Shown: positions 9,706 to 17,147 of the stretch, piece by piece | Layout: each line of letters starts with the position of its first letter | Numbering within the stretch: position 1 is the stretch's first letter | Origin: Caldicoprobacter oshimai DSM 21659 | Lineage (GTDB): Bacteria > Bacillota > Clostridia > Caldicoprobacterales > Caldicoprobacteraceae | Assembly: GCA_000526435.1 (NCBI GenBank) | Contig: JAGB01000002.1 | Span: 124,001 to 188,000 of the forward strand | Reading direction: 5' to 3' | Length of the DNA: 64,000 nt | The notes under the pieces: model-generated | Databases searched by the model: none | Told to the model about the DNA's origin: nothing | The model's input: the letters and a program-made list of their open reading frames with translations, nothing else | Program-made: the position numbers and the translations under genes

Positions 9706-12654
9706 CTATTCTCCTATCACACCGTATTCTTCTTGTTTGGCCCTAAGCTCCTTATTTATTTCCTTTACTGCCAATTCTAAAGAATCCCTTATATTCATCT
9801 CCCCCAATACTACCCTATTCCATGCATTATTGATATGTCTCGCGGTAAAATATCCTCCCAGGACCACCGGTTGCTCTTTATACCACTTCCATGATTCCTG
9901 AATAACACGCAAATCTTCTATTTTCCATGGAAGTCCCTCAAATGCCTCAACGTTGGCTGTATTCCAGCGCGCTTCCACACCGAGAAGGGCTTCTACTTCT
10001 CTACCAAACCGGACTTGCGTGTCAGTATCAGTCCACCAGTCTAAGAACTTCCATGCTTCTTCTTTGTGTTCGGATTGCGAAAGTATTATAGCTGCTTGCC
10101 CTGCTATTCCTCCAGTAGACCTATCTATTGTGGAATCGTCTTTCTTTTTCCCGGGGATAAGCGCTATCCCCCATCGACCAAATAATTCTGGAGCAGCTGT
10201 GGACAAACGCATATAAAGGTCATAACCACCTACGCATAAAGGCATTTCTCCATTTCTCATACGATTAAATAAATCGGCTACAACCGGCACTCCATAACTG
10301 GTATAAAGCTCTGTATACTCTTTAAATGCTAAATAGGCCTCTGGTGTATCTAAACCAGATTTCATACCATTTTCCTTATAAAAATCTCCTCCATGCTGAT
10401 ATAAAAACGGTGAAAAACTCACCGCAGGATTTCCCGTGGGATACCCAAATTCCAATCCATTTTGATATAGCACCGGAAGAACATCAGTATATAGTTCATC
10501 CCATGTATCAGGTATTTTTATTCCTAGCTCTTTTAATATATCTTTACGATAAAACAAGACTTGAAAATTCATCGTTTCAGGTAAAGCGTAAATGCCCCCA
10601 CGGTATTCAAAAGGCACCATAATGCCCGGCAAAAATCGTTTGCTTACCTCTTCAAAATTGTCAAACTGCTTTAAATTTACCACTGCTTCACGTATGGCAA
10701 ATTCCACAGGAGAGTTTGCATCAACACCTAAAGCCACATCAGGTGCTCTATTGGCCGTTATAGCTAGCATCAGGGCGTTTGTAGCACCTGCCCCTAACTG
10801 CGAAGGGGGTACAACGTTAATATTGACGTATACGCCTGTCTTGGGTGTAAATTCTTCATCAGCCATTTCCTTTATAATTTCAGCCCACTCTTTACCTCTG
10901 CCCACCCATACATTGATCAGCGTACCCTCTTTATCTGCGCTCTGATAAACATTTCCTACGCTGTCATAATCTTTATAAAACGATGCTATAAAATCCATGA
11001 ACATATAATAAAGCTTTTGAATTGCATTAGCTCTTGCACTAGGCCATTTTTCGTCAGGTGGACCGATTAAAAAATAGTCAATAATCAATGGCCGGTTTTT
11101 TAGACTGTTAATCCATGAACTGATACTGGTCTGTGCATTATTCAAATCATTAAGCTGCACAGGAATTTTATCAGGATTTGCAACCATGCTTTCCATCTGC
11201 GATTTAATAGTAGCAAAATTGTTTATCATACTCCCCCGTTTTACCGATATACGTTCTAATCTATCTATTTGTCTTTGCATACTATCAGCTATGTATTGCA
11301 GATCATCCAATAAACCAGGAATTCTTCTGTCCAGCTCGTATTCGTAATTGGGATCAGGTTCATTCCCTGTTATCATGATTATTCTCCGTATGATGTCTGA
11401 AATAAGCAAAGCATCATCGGTAAGGTCATGTATAACCTCTGTCAGAGGCCCCATTACCACTTTCATCGTCAATGTATGTTTCCCTTTTGTCAGATAAAAA
11501 AGATATGGTTCACCATTTGAATCTTTCAATATTTCTGTCCTCCAGCCATTCTGATATTTAAATTCATATTCCTTCATTTCTTCAAAGGGTATTTTCCCAT
11601 CTATAAAAATGCTCCTATATGAAGATAATCCATCGCCCCACCACTGCCCTACGCGCAGACCTATCTTGTAAAGACCGTCTTCCGGCACCTCAAATTCCCA
11701 AGTTATAGATTGTCCTCCCTTTCTCCAACGCCAATCACCTATGACGTTTAGAAGCCTCCTAGTCGGTGATGCAGGCTCAGCCGATGGGTCATTGCTACTT
11801 TCACGTCTTATGGTAGGGTCATTTTTTTCTATGGCACATTCCTCAGCTTGAATCTTCACGGTTTCCCCCTTAGCTTTATAACCTTTATCTTTGTATATTG
11901 ACAACATTTCCTGGTAAGAAAGCAACTTTTCAGGAGCTCGCAAAAATATACGTCCTATAGCAACAGGTTGATCCACATAATCCAACCGCAAGGTATGCTT
12001 GCCTTGCGTAAAATAGAACTGGAAGGGTTCTGAATACATACCTTGATTATCTGAAAGTGTTACCGTTCTCCATTTATAAATTTCGACTTGTCGAGGTCTT
12101 ACTTCATCACCTATATTATTTACTTTAGGCTTACCCTCATCTTTCCAGAAACGATATAACGTAATATTATAAGCCTCCACAAAAGGAACTTGTCCATCTA
12201 TTCTGAGTTCTCTTTGAATTGGAGAACCTGAAGCTGGAAGCGGATAATACTCTATAGCTATTTCATATAGACCACTTTGTGGTATATCAACCGACCACTC
12301 AAACCAGCTATAATCTGCTTCCCACACCAATACCGGTTGGTCATTTCCTCCTATCCCACTAGCTAGTGGTATTTCCCCTTTATCTGACGCAATTATATCT
12401 TTTGGTTCTAATACCACTTCTATATTTTCAACTGGCTTATATCCCTTTTCAACGTAAGTTGCCTTTACGTCAGCGTAATAAGGTTTATCAATAACATCAT
12501 CAAATTCTACTGTTCCTTCGTCCATCTGTTGTTGGAACTTCTCTTTAAGCGGCACACCGGGCGCTCCTTTAATAAAAGTGGGAGGAATGACAACAAACGT
12601 GAGAACAACAAGGATAAGCAAACAGCGCACTTGAACTCTCAATAATCGTTGCAC
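9706..12654 (-). CDS. Extracellular solute-binding protein with N-terminal carbohydrate-binding-like modules
   Basis: A 982-aa fusion, more than twice the usual 400-550 aa of sugar-binding proteins. Seen in order: signal peptide without a lipobox Cys (1-30); two related beta-sandwich-like modules at about 100-230 and 280-400, each with a pattern such as GLYxIxxxY...RxLxIDGxxPF, reminiscent of CBM6/35-type folds; a helical linker (about 440-540); and a type-1 binding-protein domain from about 570 to the end, with DVALGVDANSP, a typical hinge IPDTWDELY and GQAAIILSQSEHKEEAWKFLDWW. GTG start with AAGGGGG about 11 nt upstream. I infer one polypeptide that captures a polymer and hands fragments to permease pair A. 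How it stays at the surface without a lipid anchor is unclear. Confidence 0.88.
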   Translation of the reverse strand: MQRLLRVQVRCLLILVVLTFVVIPPTFIKGAPGVPLKEKFQQQMDEGTVEFDDVIDKPYYADVKATYVEKGYKPVENIEVVLEPKDIIASDKGEIPLASGIGGNDQPVLVWEADYSWFEWSVDIPQSGLYEIAIEYYPLPASGSPIQRELRIDGQVPFVEAYNITLYRFWKDEGKPKVNNIGDEVRPRQVEIYKWRTVTLSDNQGMYSEPFQFYFTQGKHTLRLDYVDQPVAIGRIFLRAPEKLLSYQEMLSIYKDKGYKAKGETVKIQAEECAIEKNDPTIRRESSNDPSAEPASPTRRLLNVIGDWRWRKGGQSITWEFEVPEDGLYKIGLRVGQWWGDGLSSYRSIFIDGKIPFEEMKEYEFKYQNGWRTEILKDSNGEPYLFYLTKGKHTLTMKVVMGPLTEVIHDLTDDALLISDIIRRIIMITGNEPDPNYEYELDRRIPGLLDDLQYIADSMQRQIDRLERISVKRGSMINNFATIKSQMESMVANPDKIPVQLNDLNNAQTSISSWINSLKNRPLIIDYFLIGPPDEKWPSARANAIQKLYYMFMDFIASFYKDYDSVGNVYQSADKEGTLINVWVGRGKEWAEIIKEMADEEFTPKTGVYVNINVVPPSQLGAGATNALMLAITANRAPDVALGVDANSPVEFAIREAVVNLKQFDNFEEVSKRFLPGIMVPFEYRGGIYALPETMNFQVLFYRKDILKELGIKIPDTWDELYTDVLPVLYQNGLEFGYPTGNPAVSFSPFLYQHGGDFYKENGMKSGLDTPEAYLAFKEYTELYTSYGVPVVADLFNRMRNGEMPLCVGGYDLYMRLSTAAPELFGRWGIALIPGKKKDDSTIDRSTGGIAGQAAIILSQSEHKEEAWKFLDWWTDTDTQVRFGREVEALLGVEARWNTANVEAFEGLPWKIEDLRVIQESWKWYKEQPVVLGGYFTARHINNAWNRVVLGEMNIRDSLELAVKEINKELRAKQEEYGVIGE

Positions 12655-12700
12655 TACCTAATCATCCCCCTTAGGTAAACTAAAAATAATACTAGAATTA

Positions 12701-12743
12701 CAAAGTGGGCCTAAAGATTCCTTAGGCCTTTAGGCCCACTTTG
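12701..12743 (-). terminator. Perfect 16-bp stem-loop between two binding-protein genes
   Basis: Arms CAAAGTGGGCCTAAAG and CTTTAGGCCCACTTTG are exact complements around an 11-nt loop. It stands 90 nt after the stop of the first binding-protein gene and 47 nt before the second. On the minus strand there is only a weak U-tract, so read-through is likely. It probably acts as an attenuator or RNA 3' stabiliser that gives more binding protein than permease. Confidence 0.7.
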
Positions 12744-12832
12744 TATTTATTTTTTAACCCGCATCTGCCATTATGATAAAGATTCTGTAATTTTATATAA
12801 TTTTGTAAAAATGAACTACCCAGTTAAAAAGC

Positions 12833-14518
12833 TTATTCGCTGTTATATCTGTCTAAAGCTGCCTGCTGTATGGCAATTGCTTCGTCAATCCCCATATCCT
12901 TCAGCGTTTTTACAAAGTTATCAAAATTCTCTAAAGGTTCTATACCCAAAAGGAACTTATCTCTCATCTCTTCAACATAAGCGTTTATATCGTTCATAAT
13001 CTCCTGGAATCTAGTGTTTTCTTCCTGTGTCAATTTTATAGGTGGTAACCATCTAGCAGGATAATTTGCATTCATGCCTTGTTCAGTCCAAAGCTCAATA
13101 GCCGCTCGTTGTTCAGGATACTTAAGCAACTGAGGAAATGCTTTTGGATCCTTAATCATAGAAATATGATTTTCTTGCATACAATATTTGCCCAATGGTT
13201 CTTCACCTTTTAATATTTTTTCTGTAAACCTGGGTTCACCATCTACCATGGTATAGCTTTCACCTTCTATTCCGTAAGCAAACAACAATTGCCCTTCCCT
13301 AGTATAGTGGTAATCTAACCATTTAACGCTTTCTACAACATATTTATTCTTGGATGTGATAACAGTACCATAACCCTTTGGACATCCCATTCTGGGCCCT
13401 TTATCGTCTACGGGACCACCGAAGCCTACACCCTCGGCCACCTTGGGATAAGGAGGACCCACCAGTTCAACTGATGGATTATCAGGTTTCATCTTATCAA
13501 GATAATTCCCCATCCAACCTCCTACTCCATCAACCCACCACGCACCTGCTAGATTGCTTACTACTCTCGAATCGAACGTCTCTCGATCAATTTCAGCATA
13601 ATCTTGATTAATAAGTCCCTCTTTTATCCACCGCTGCATTGTTGCAAGAAATTCTTTCATTTCTGGCCTTATCCAGCCATACTGTACTTTTCCGTTTTCC
13701 TGATAAAACCCATCAGCAATTCCCCATGCGCGTACGAGATTAAGTATACGCCCTACACCAAGAGAACAATACGGAATCTCATCGGGCTGTCCATTACCAT
13801 TAGGGTCTTGTTCCTTAAAAGCCTTTAAAACTTTATACCATCCATCTATAGTAGTAGGAACCTCTAGACTAAGAACATCAAGCCAGTCTTTTCTTATGGC
13901 TAAACCACTATTATAGTTCGTGGGCTCCTCTGGTAATGTCAGATAAGCAAATTTATAGTGAGTACCGTCTTCTAATGTGATGGCCGTCCCCGGGTACTCT
14001 TCCAACCATTTTTTATAATTTGGGGCATGCTGGTCAATAAGGTCATTGAGCTTGATAATAGAGCCTTCCTCTACAAGCTTGACTACATCCTGGCTATCCC
14101 AGTCCCAATATATCAAATCAGGCAAATCTTGAGAGGCAAACATGCTAGCTAGATGTTCACCTCTATCTCCTTCAGGCGGATGCATCCACTCAATCTTTAT
14201 ACCGGTTTTCTCTTCCATTACCTTCCAGCAAGCCATTTCATTATAATCATCCACAGCGCTTATCTGTTTTCTGAGATAATAAGTTAATGTAATAGGTTGC
14301 TCAACAATAGGTTGTATTTCAGATTCTGATGTATTATCATCCGAACCTTTAGAAGTTTCTCCAGAAGGTTGTGATCCCTCGGTTTTTTCAGTAGTTTCAT
14401 TCTCTGTCGGTTCCGTTTTTTCGTCTGTTTTAGAGGTGCAACCCATTAGCAGAAATGCAGTAATCACAATTATCAGCATCATACAAACAAGTGGATGCTT
14501 TTTCTTAATTGACACCAT
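12833..14518 (-). CDS. Extracellular solute-binding lipoprotein (sugar ABC importer)
   Basis: Substrate-binding lipoprotein, 561 aa, first gene of the operon. Seen: lipobox LLMGC near residue 27, a Ser/Thr/Glu-rich flexible linker to about residue 70, then a family-1 binding-protein fold with TYYLRK, DLPDLIYWDWDSQ and a calcium-type loop DPNGNGQPDEIPY near 235. The ATG has an AAGGGGG site about 6 nt upstream; the next codon, GTG, is an alternative. It is followed by a perfect stem-loop. With two binding proteins and two permease pairs in one operon, I infer this one may serve pair B, but the pairing is not shown by sequence. Confidence 0.9.
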   Translation of the reverse strand: MVSIKKKHPLVCMMLIIVITAFLLMGCTSKTDEKTEPTENETTEKTEGSQPSGETSKGSDDNTSESEIQPIVEQPITLTYYLRKQISAVDDYNEMACWKVMEEKTGIKIEWMHPPEGDRGEHLASMFASQDLPDLIYWDWDSQDVVKLVEEGSIIKLNDLIDQHAPNYKKWLEEYPGTAITLEDGTHYKFAYLTLPEEPTNYNSGLAIRKDWLDVLSLEVPTTIDGWYKVLKAFKEQDPNGNGQPDEIPYCSLGVGRILNLVRAWGIADGFYQENGKVQYGWIRPEMKEFLATMQRWIKEGLINQDYAEIDRETFDSRVVSNLAGAWWVDGVGGWMGNYLDKMKPDNPSVELVGPPYPKVAEGVGFGGPVDDKGPRMGCPKGYGTVITSKNKYVVESVKWLDYHYTREGQLLFAYGIEGESYTMVDGEPRFTEKILKGEEPLGKYCMQENHISMIKDPKAFPQLLKYPEQRAAIELWTEQGMNANYPARWLPPIKLTQEENTRFQEIMNDINAYVEEMRDKFLLGIEPLENFDNFVKTLKDMGIDEAIAIQQAALDRYNSE

Positions 14519-14645
14519 AATAATCCCCCTTCTTTTCAGTTCCTTAGTCTCGACAGTACAAATATATATTCTCCTCTCTTCGCCATTATAACCTCATAAA
14601 AAACCATCTCCCTTCTTCATCGAAAATTCAAATTGAACTTCTTGG

Positions 14646-14660
14646 ATTCGAGACTCGAAT
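14646..14660. repeat. 15-bp palindrome in the operon leader
   Basis: ATTCGAG-A-CTCGAAT, perfect arms around one base, in the 365-bp region between the binding-protein gene and the XRE gene. It lies about 130 bp downstream of the predicted start of transcription, inside the leader RNA. It could be an operator or an RNA stem. Confidence 0.45.
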
Positions 14661-14670
14661 TGAAGTCTAT

Positions 14671-14736
14671 TTTTTGACGTGTACTTTCCTACCATGTAGA
14701 GTTCGTATTATAGTTACTTTTTGATGCGTACTTACC
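14671..14736. repeat. Direct repeat pair TTTTTGAYGYGTACTTWCC
   Basis: Two copies, at 14671-14689 and 14718-14736, differ at three positions and are spaced 47 bp start to start. They lie in the leader of the transport operon. Copies spaced this way often bind the same regulator; the function is inferred only from the repeat. Confidence 0.4.
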
Positions 14737-14785
14737 AGCTCCATTACGTTTTAAGATATGTTAAACATTTTTATCTTCTATGTAT

Positions 14786-14814
14786 ATTTTAGAGAACAAT
14801 TTGTTCATAGTCAA
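14786..14814 (-). promoter_or_regulatory. Promoter of the 14.5-0.1 kb transport operon with built-in operator candidate
   Basis: Minus-strand -35 TTGACT (14809-14814), 17-bp spacer, -10 TAAAAT (14786-14791): close to the vegetative consensus. The spacer holds a perfect palindrome GAACAA-T-TTGTTC (14794-14806), well placed for repression. The motif TTTGTTC recurs on the plus strand near 14819. The leader RNA to the ATG would be about 260 nt. Confidence 0.65.
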
Positions 14815-14853
14815 GTACTTTTTGTTCCAAATTCTGATTACGCAAATCGTTTA

Positions 14854-14862
14854 TGCTATAAT
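14854..14862 (+). promoter_or_regulatory. Extended -10 promoter of the XRE regulator gene
   Basis: TGCTATAAT, an extended -10 (TGnTATAAT) with no strong -35, 22 nt before the ATG of the regulator gene. The start of transcription would fall just upstream of its AGGTGGTG ribosome site. Confidence 0.55.
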
Positions 14863-14883
14863 CCAAGCAGGTGGTGAAATTGA

Positions 14884-15237
14884 ATGATAGGGAAAAGAAT
14901 ACGAGAACTCAGAGATATGAAACAATTGAGCAGGAAAGACCTAGCAAAAGTTCTTGGGGTAACCGAGAGAACAATAGGTTTCTATGAATCAGAAGAAAGA
15001 AATCCGCCTATTGATATATTAAACAAGCTTGCAGACATATTTGATGTATCTGTAGATTATTTATTGGGGAGAACCAACATCCCAAATTTAAATAGACATT
15101 ATCAAAAAACTCAAACATCTGATATGTACTTCACCTTGGAGGAACTAGAAGAATTTATACTAAGCAAACGTAAACATCGACAACAGAGTACAGACAATAA
15201 CAATCATACCCCAAAAAAGAATGGCAATAAAGAATGA
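14884..15237 (+). CDS. XRE-family transcriptional regulator
   Basis: Small DNA-binding protein, 117 aa. Seen: a lambda-Cro/XRE helix-turn-helix over residues 1-60 (GKRIRELRDMKQLSRKDLAKVLGVTERTIGFYESEERNP), then the typical DVSVDYLLGRT end of the domain, and a short polar tail. AGGTGGTG precedes the ATG. It is divergent from the transport operon and separated by 365 bp that contain a palindromic operator candidate, so it is the likely local repressor. It could instead be unrelated, since small XRE proteins are common next to accessory genes. Confidence 0.9.
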   Translation: MIGKRIRELRDMKQLSRKDLAKVLGVTERTIGFYESEERNPPIDILNKLADIFDVSVDYLLGRTNIPNLNRHYQKTQTSDMYFTLEELEEFILSKRKHRQQSTDNNNHTPKKNGNKE

Positions 15238-15265
15238 CAGCAAGATGCTGTCATTCTATTTTTTT
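15231..15265 (+). terminator. Rho-independent terminator of the XRE gene
   Basis: Perfect 12-bp stem AGAATGACAGCA / TGCTGTCATTCT with a 3-nt loop and a following T-rich tract. The stem overlaps the stop codon of the regulator gene. Confidence 0.9.
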
Positions 15266-15332
15266 ATCAAATTTCTTTTCCAGTTAAAGAAACAAAGACA
15301 TCCTCATTGTACCACAACTTCAGATAAGATAA

Positions 15333-16013
15333 TTATACCCCGTAAGACTTTGCAAGCTCCGGGTCATATGGCGCCCTTCTGCCGGGACAGTTCTCCCTTG
15401 AGCACAGTTTGCAATTTTCAAAGCCGACCTCCGTTGCAAAACGTATACCCGATACCGACTTTATGGGTAGCATTAAATAGCTGTCGGTCAATTCCACCCC
15501 TATATACCGCTTAGGATCGTCCAGCATCTGAAAGAGCTGCCTTTGCTGGCTTATTGGCCAATCCTGCAGCGACCCCGGATTCATGCTGGAGGTTTTGCCG
15601 GGATGAAAATTCTCATCAAGATGTCTCTCAAAAGCCTTTAAGGCTTCATAGAGTGCCATCTCCTTGATGCCATCTGCCCAGTAGCTCTCTAAAATATCAT
15701 CTATGGTGTGAGACCAGCTTTCCAGTTCGGTACCACAAGTGACGATATATGGGAATACCCTGTATACGTGCTCCAGGTTGGTGCGAAGTATGCGGCTGGT
15801 CAATTTAACCCCGTCCACTATTACGAAGTCCTCTCCCTTATCCTCTACATAGGACTCCTTGTACAATACCTTTGGCCTGCCTATCTCTTCTGCCTGGTGT
15901 GCCAGCGCTTCCACCTTTGCCGCATCCTGGCTACCCGGCTGCAAACGAAACTTCTTAAGCAGCCTGTCAACATCCACCTTCCAGGAAATATTATCCAATA
16001 CCATTAACCCCAC
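15333..16013 (-). CDS. MetH-activation-domain protein (stand-alone)
   Basis: Corresponds to the vitamin-B12-dependent methionine synthase activation domain, which binds S-adenosylmethionine for reductive remethylation of cob(II)alamin. Seen: SSMNPGSLQDWPISQQRQLFQML, the hallmark motif around residues 140-160, and a C-terminal cluster SGIRFATEVGFENCKLCSRENCPGRR. No methionine synthase, cobalamin-binding or methyltransferase domain is attached. Start: the longest frame opens with TTG at 16037 without a ribosome site; GTG at 16013 has GGGGGA 6 nt upstream and ATG at 16004 is a third option. It may serve a separately encoded B12 protein. The URO-D-family gene at 24.7 kb is the only other corrinoid-type gene seen. 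Confidence 0.85.
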   Translation of the reverse strand: MGLMVLDNISWKVDVDRLLKKFRLQPGSQDAAKVEALAHQAEEIGRPKVLYKESYVEDKGEDFVIVDGVKLTSRILRTNLEHVYRVFPYIVTCGTELESWSHTIDDILESYWADGIKEMALYEALKAFERHLDENFHPGKTSSMNPGSLQDWPISQQRQLFQMLDDPKRYIGVELTDSYLMLPIKSVSGIRFATEVGFENCKLCSRENCPGRRAPYDPELAKSYGV

Positions 16014-16274
16014 AGTACATCCCCCGTTTTCAATCAATACTATAGTCTCAGAGCCCTCTTAACATCATATGTTTGCCTTTTATTTTTTATAAGCAAATCT
16101 TTTCAGTTCATCAAAATGCCATTGAAACAATGGGTTAATTGCTCAGCTAAAAATCAACAATCTCGTTGAGCATATTCAATAAAGTCTGTTATTAACAAAA
16201 CCAGAGCTCACTTGCTACACAAAACTGCAGGGTTTTTGCTTTAATGTTACCTACAACCTTAAAATAATCAAATG

Positions 16275-17132
16275 CTACACAGTGAAAAACACAACATCAC
16301 CCAGCGCTGCCCCTGCAGCCTTTGCCACCTCATCGCATTTTATCTTGAGCAAAAAGAATACCCTGTCCTGTGCCATCTCATGCTGCTCAAGCGACTCAAA
16401 ATTGGCCTGCCCCTTTGATATGATGAGCGGAGCTCTGTTCAGTGCATCGGCGAACTCCTGGGATATGTGCTTAAAGCTCACGCCCAGAAACCGCGAACCC
16501 GTGGTGATCACCCTTGCCACCTTGTCCATACCCACATAGACAGCATCTTCCATGGTGGAATCATTGAGCACAGGGCCCTCTTTGACGACATATGTCACCT
16601 TTTTCCCCAGGCTCACCAGCTCTTCTACCAGTACCTTGTCAAACACGATCTCTCCTGCATTGTCACCTAAAAACAGTACCTCATCGACATTCTCCAGCTT
16701 TTGTTTAAATCTATCGTAGTGGTCCTTCGAAAAGCCGGTTTCCATGCTGTACCGCAATTCTCCTTCGATGTCAAAGCTCCTCCTTATGCCCAGATCAATT
16801 ACATTCCCTGCCACCGCTATCTTAAGGGCGCTGTACAGCCTGTCTTCATACTCGTCCAGCATTCGCTTTAAGCGGGGATACAGCTCAAGCGCCAGGTCAT
16901 TTGATTGTCTTTTAACTTCCTTATAAGGGTCATCCACACCCATAAGCTCATACGTTTTCAAAACGGCATAGGTGGAATTCTCCGCAGGGGTGGCATTCCT
17001 GTCAAGCCCCTTCACATAATCCATGAGCTTGAACAATATCTCATGCTGAGAATCCTCATCTAGCCCCGCCATTCTCATACACGACACGGCCTGCTTCAGA
17101 TAGCAATGCACGCAATCAACCGTGGCTCTCAA
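16275..17132 (-). CDS. DUF89 damage-control phosphatase
   Basis: Metal-dependent phosphatase of the DUF89/ARMT1 family, known in other organisms to dephosphorylate damaged or over-accumulated phosphometabolites such as fructose 1-phosphate. Seen: N-terminal CVHCYLKQA, and the active-site motif FLGDNAGEIVFDK near residue 155 with the metal-binding Asp and Asn, then VKEGPVLNDSTMEDA and ISKGQANFESL. Full length at 285 aa. TTG start with AAGGGGGG 9 nt upstream. It starts only 15 nt after pgi, so the two form an operon, which fits a sugar-phosphate repair role. Confidence 0.87.
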   Translation of the reverse strand: MRATVDCVHCYLKQAVSCMRMAGLDEDSQHEILFKLMDYVKGLDRNATPAENSTYAVLKTYELMGVDDPYKEVKRQSNDLALELYPRLKRMLDEYEDRLYSALKIAVAGNVIDLGIRRSFDIEGELRYSMETGFSKDHYDRFKQKLENVDEVLFLGDNAGEIVFDKVLVEELVSLGKKVTYVVKEGPVLNDSTMEDAVYVGMDKVARVITTGSRFLGVSFKHISQEFADALNRAPLIISKGQANFESLEQHEMAQDRVFFLLKIKCDEVAKAAGAALGDVVFFTV

Positions 17133-17147
17133 CCCTGTGATCCCCCC

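Noticed and set aside
3390-14518. Anti-phage or toxin system around the NHL, Yip1 and DUF5696 genes
   Set aside because: All neighbours are sugar-transport genes, and signal peptides point outside the cell; no nuclease, NTPase or toxin motif was seen.
14671-14736. Possible start of a CRISPR array
   Set aside because: Only two imperfect copies; no further units, and no cas genes in the window.
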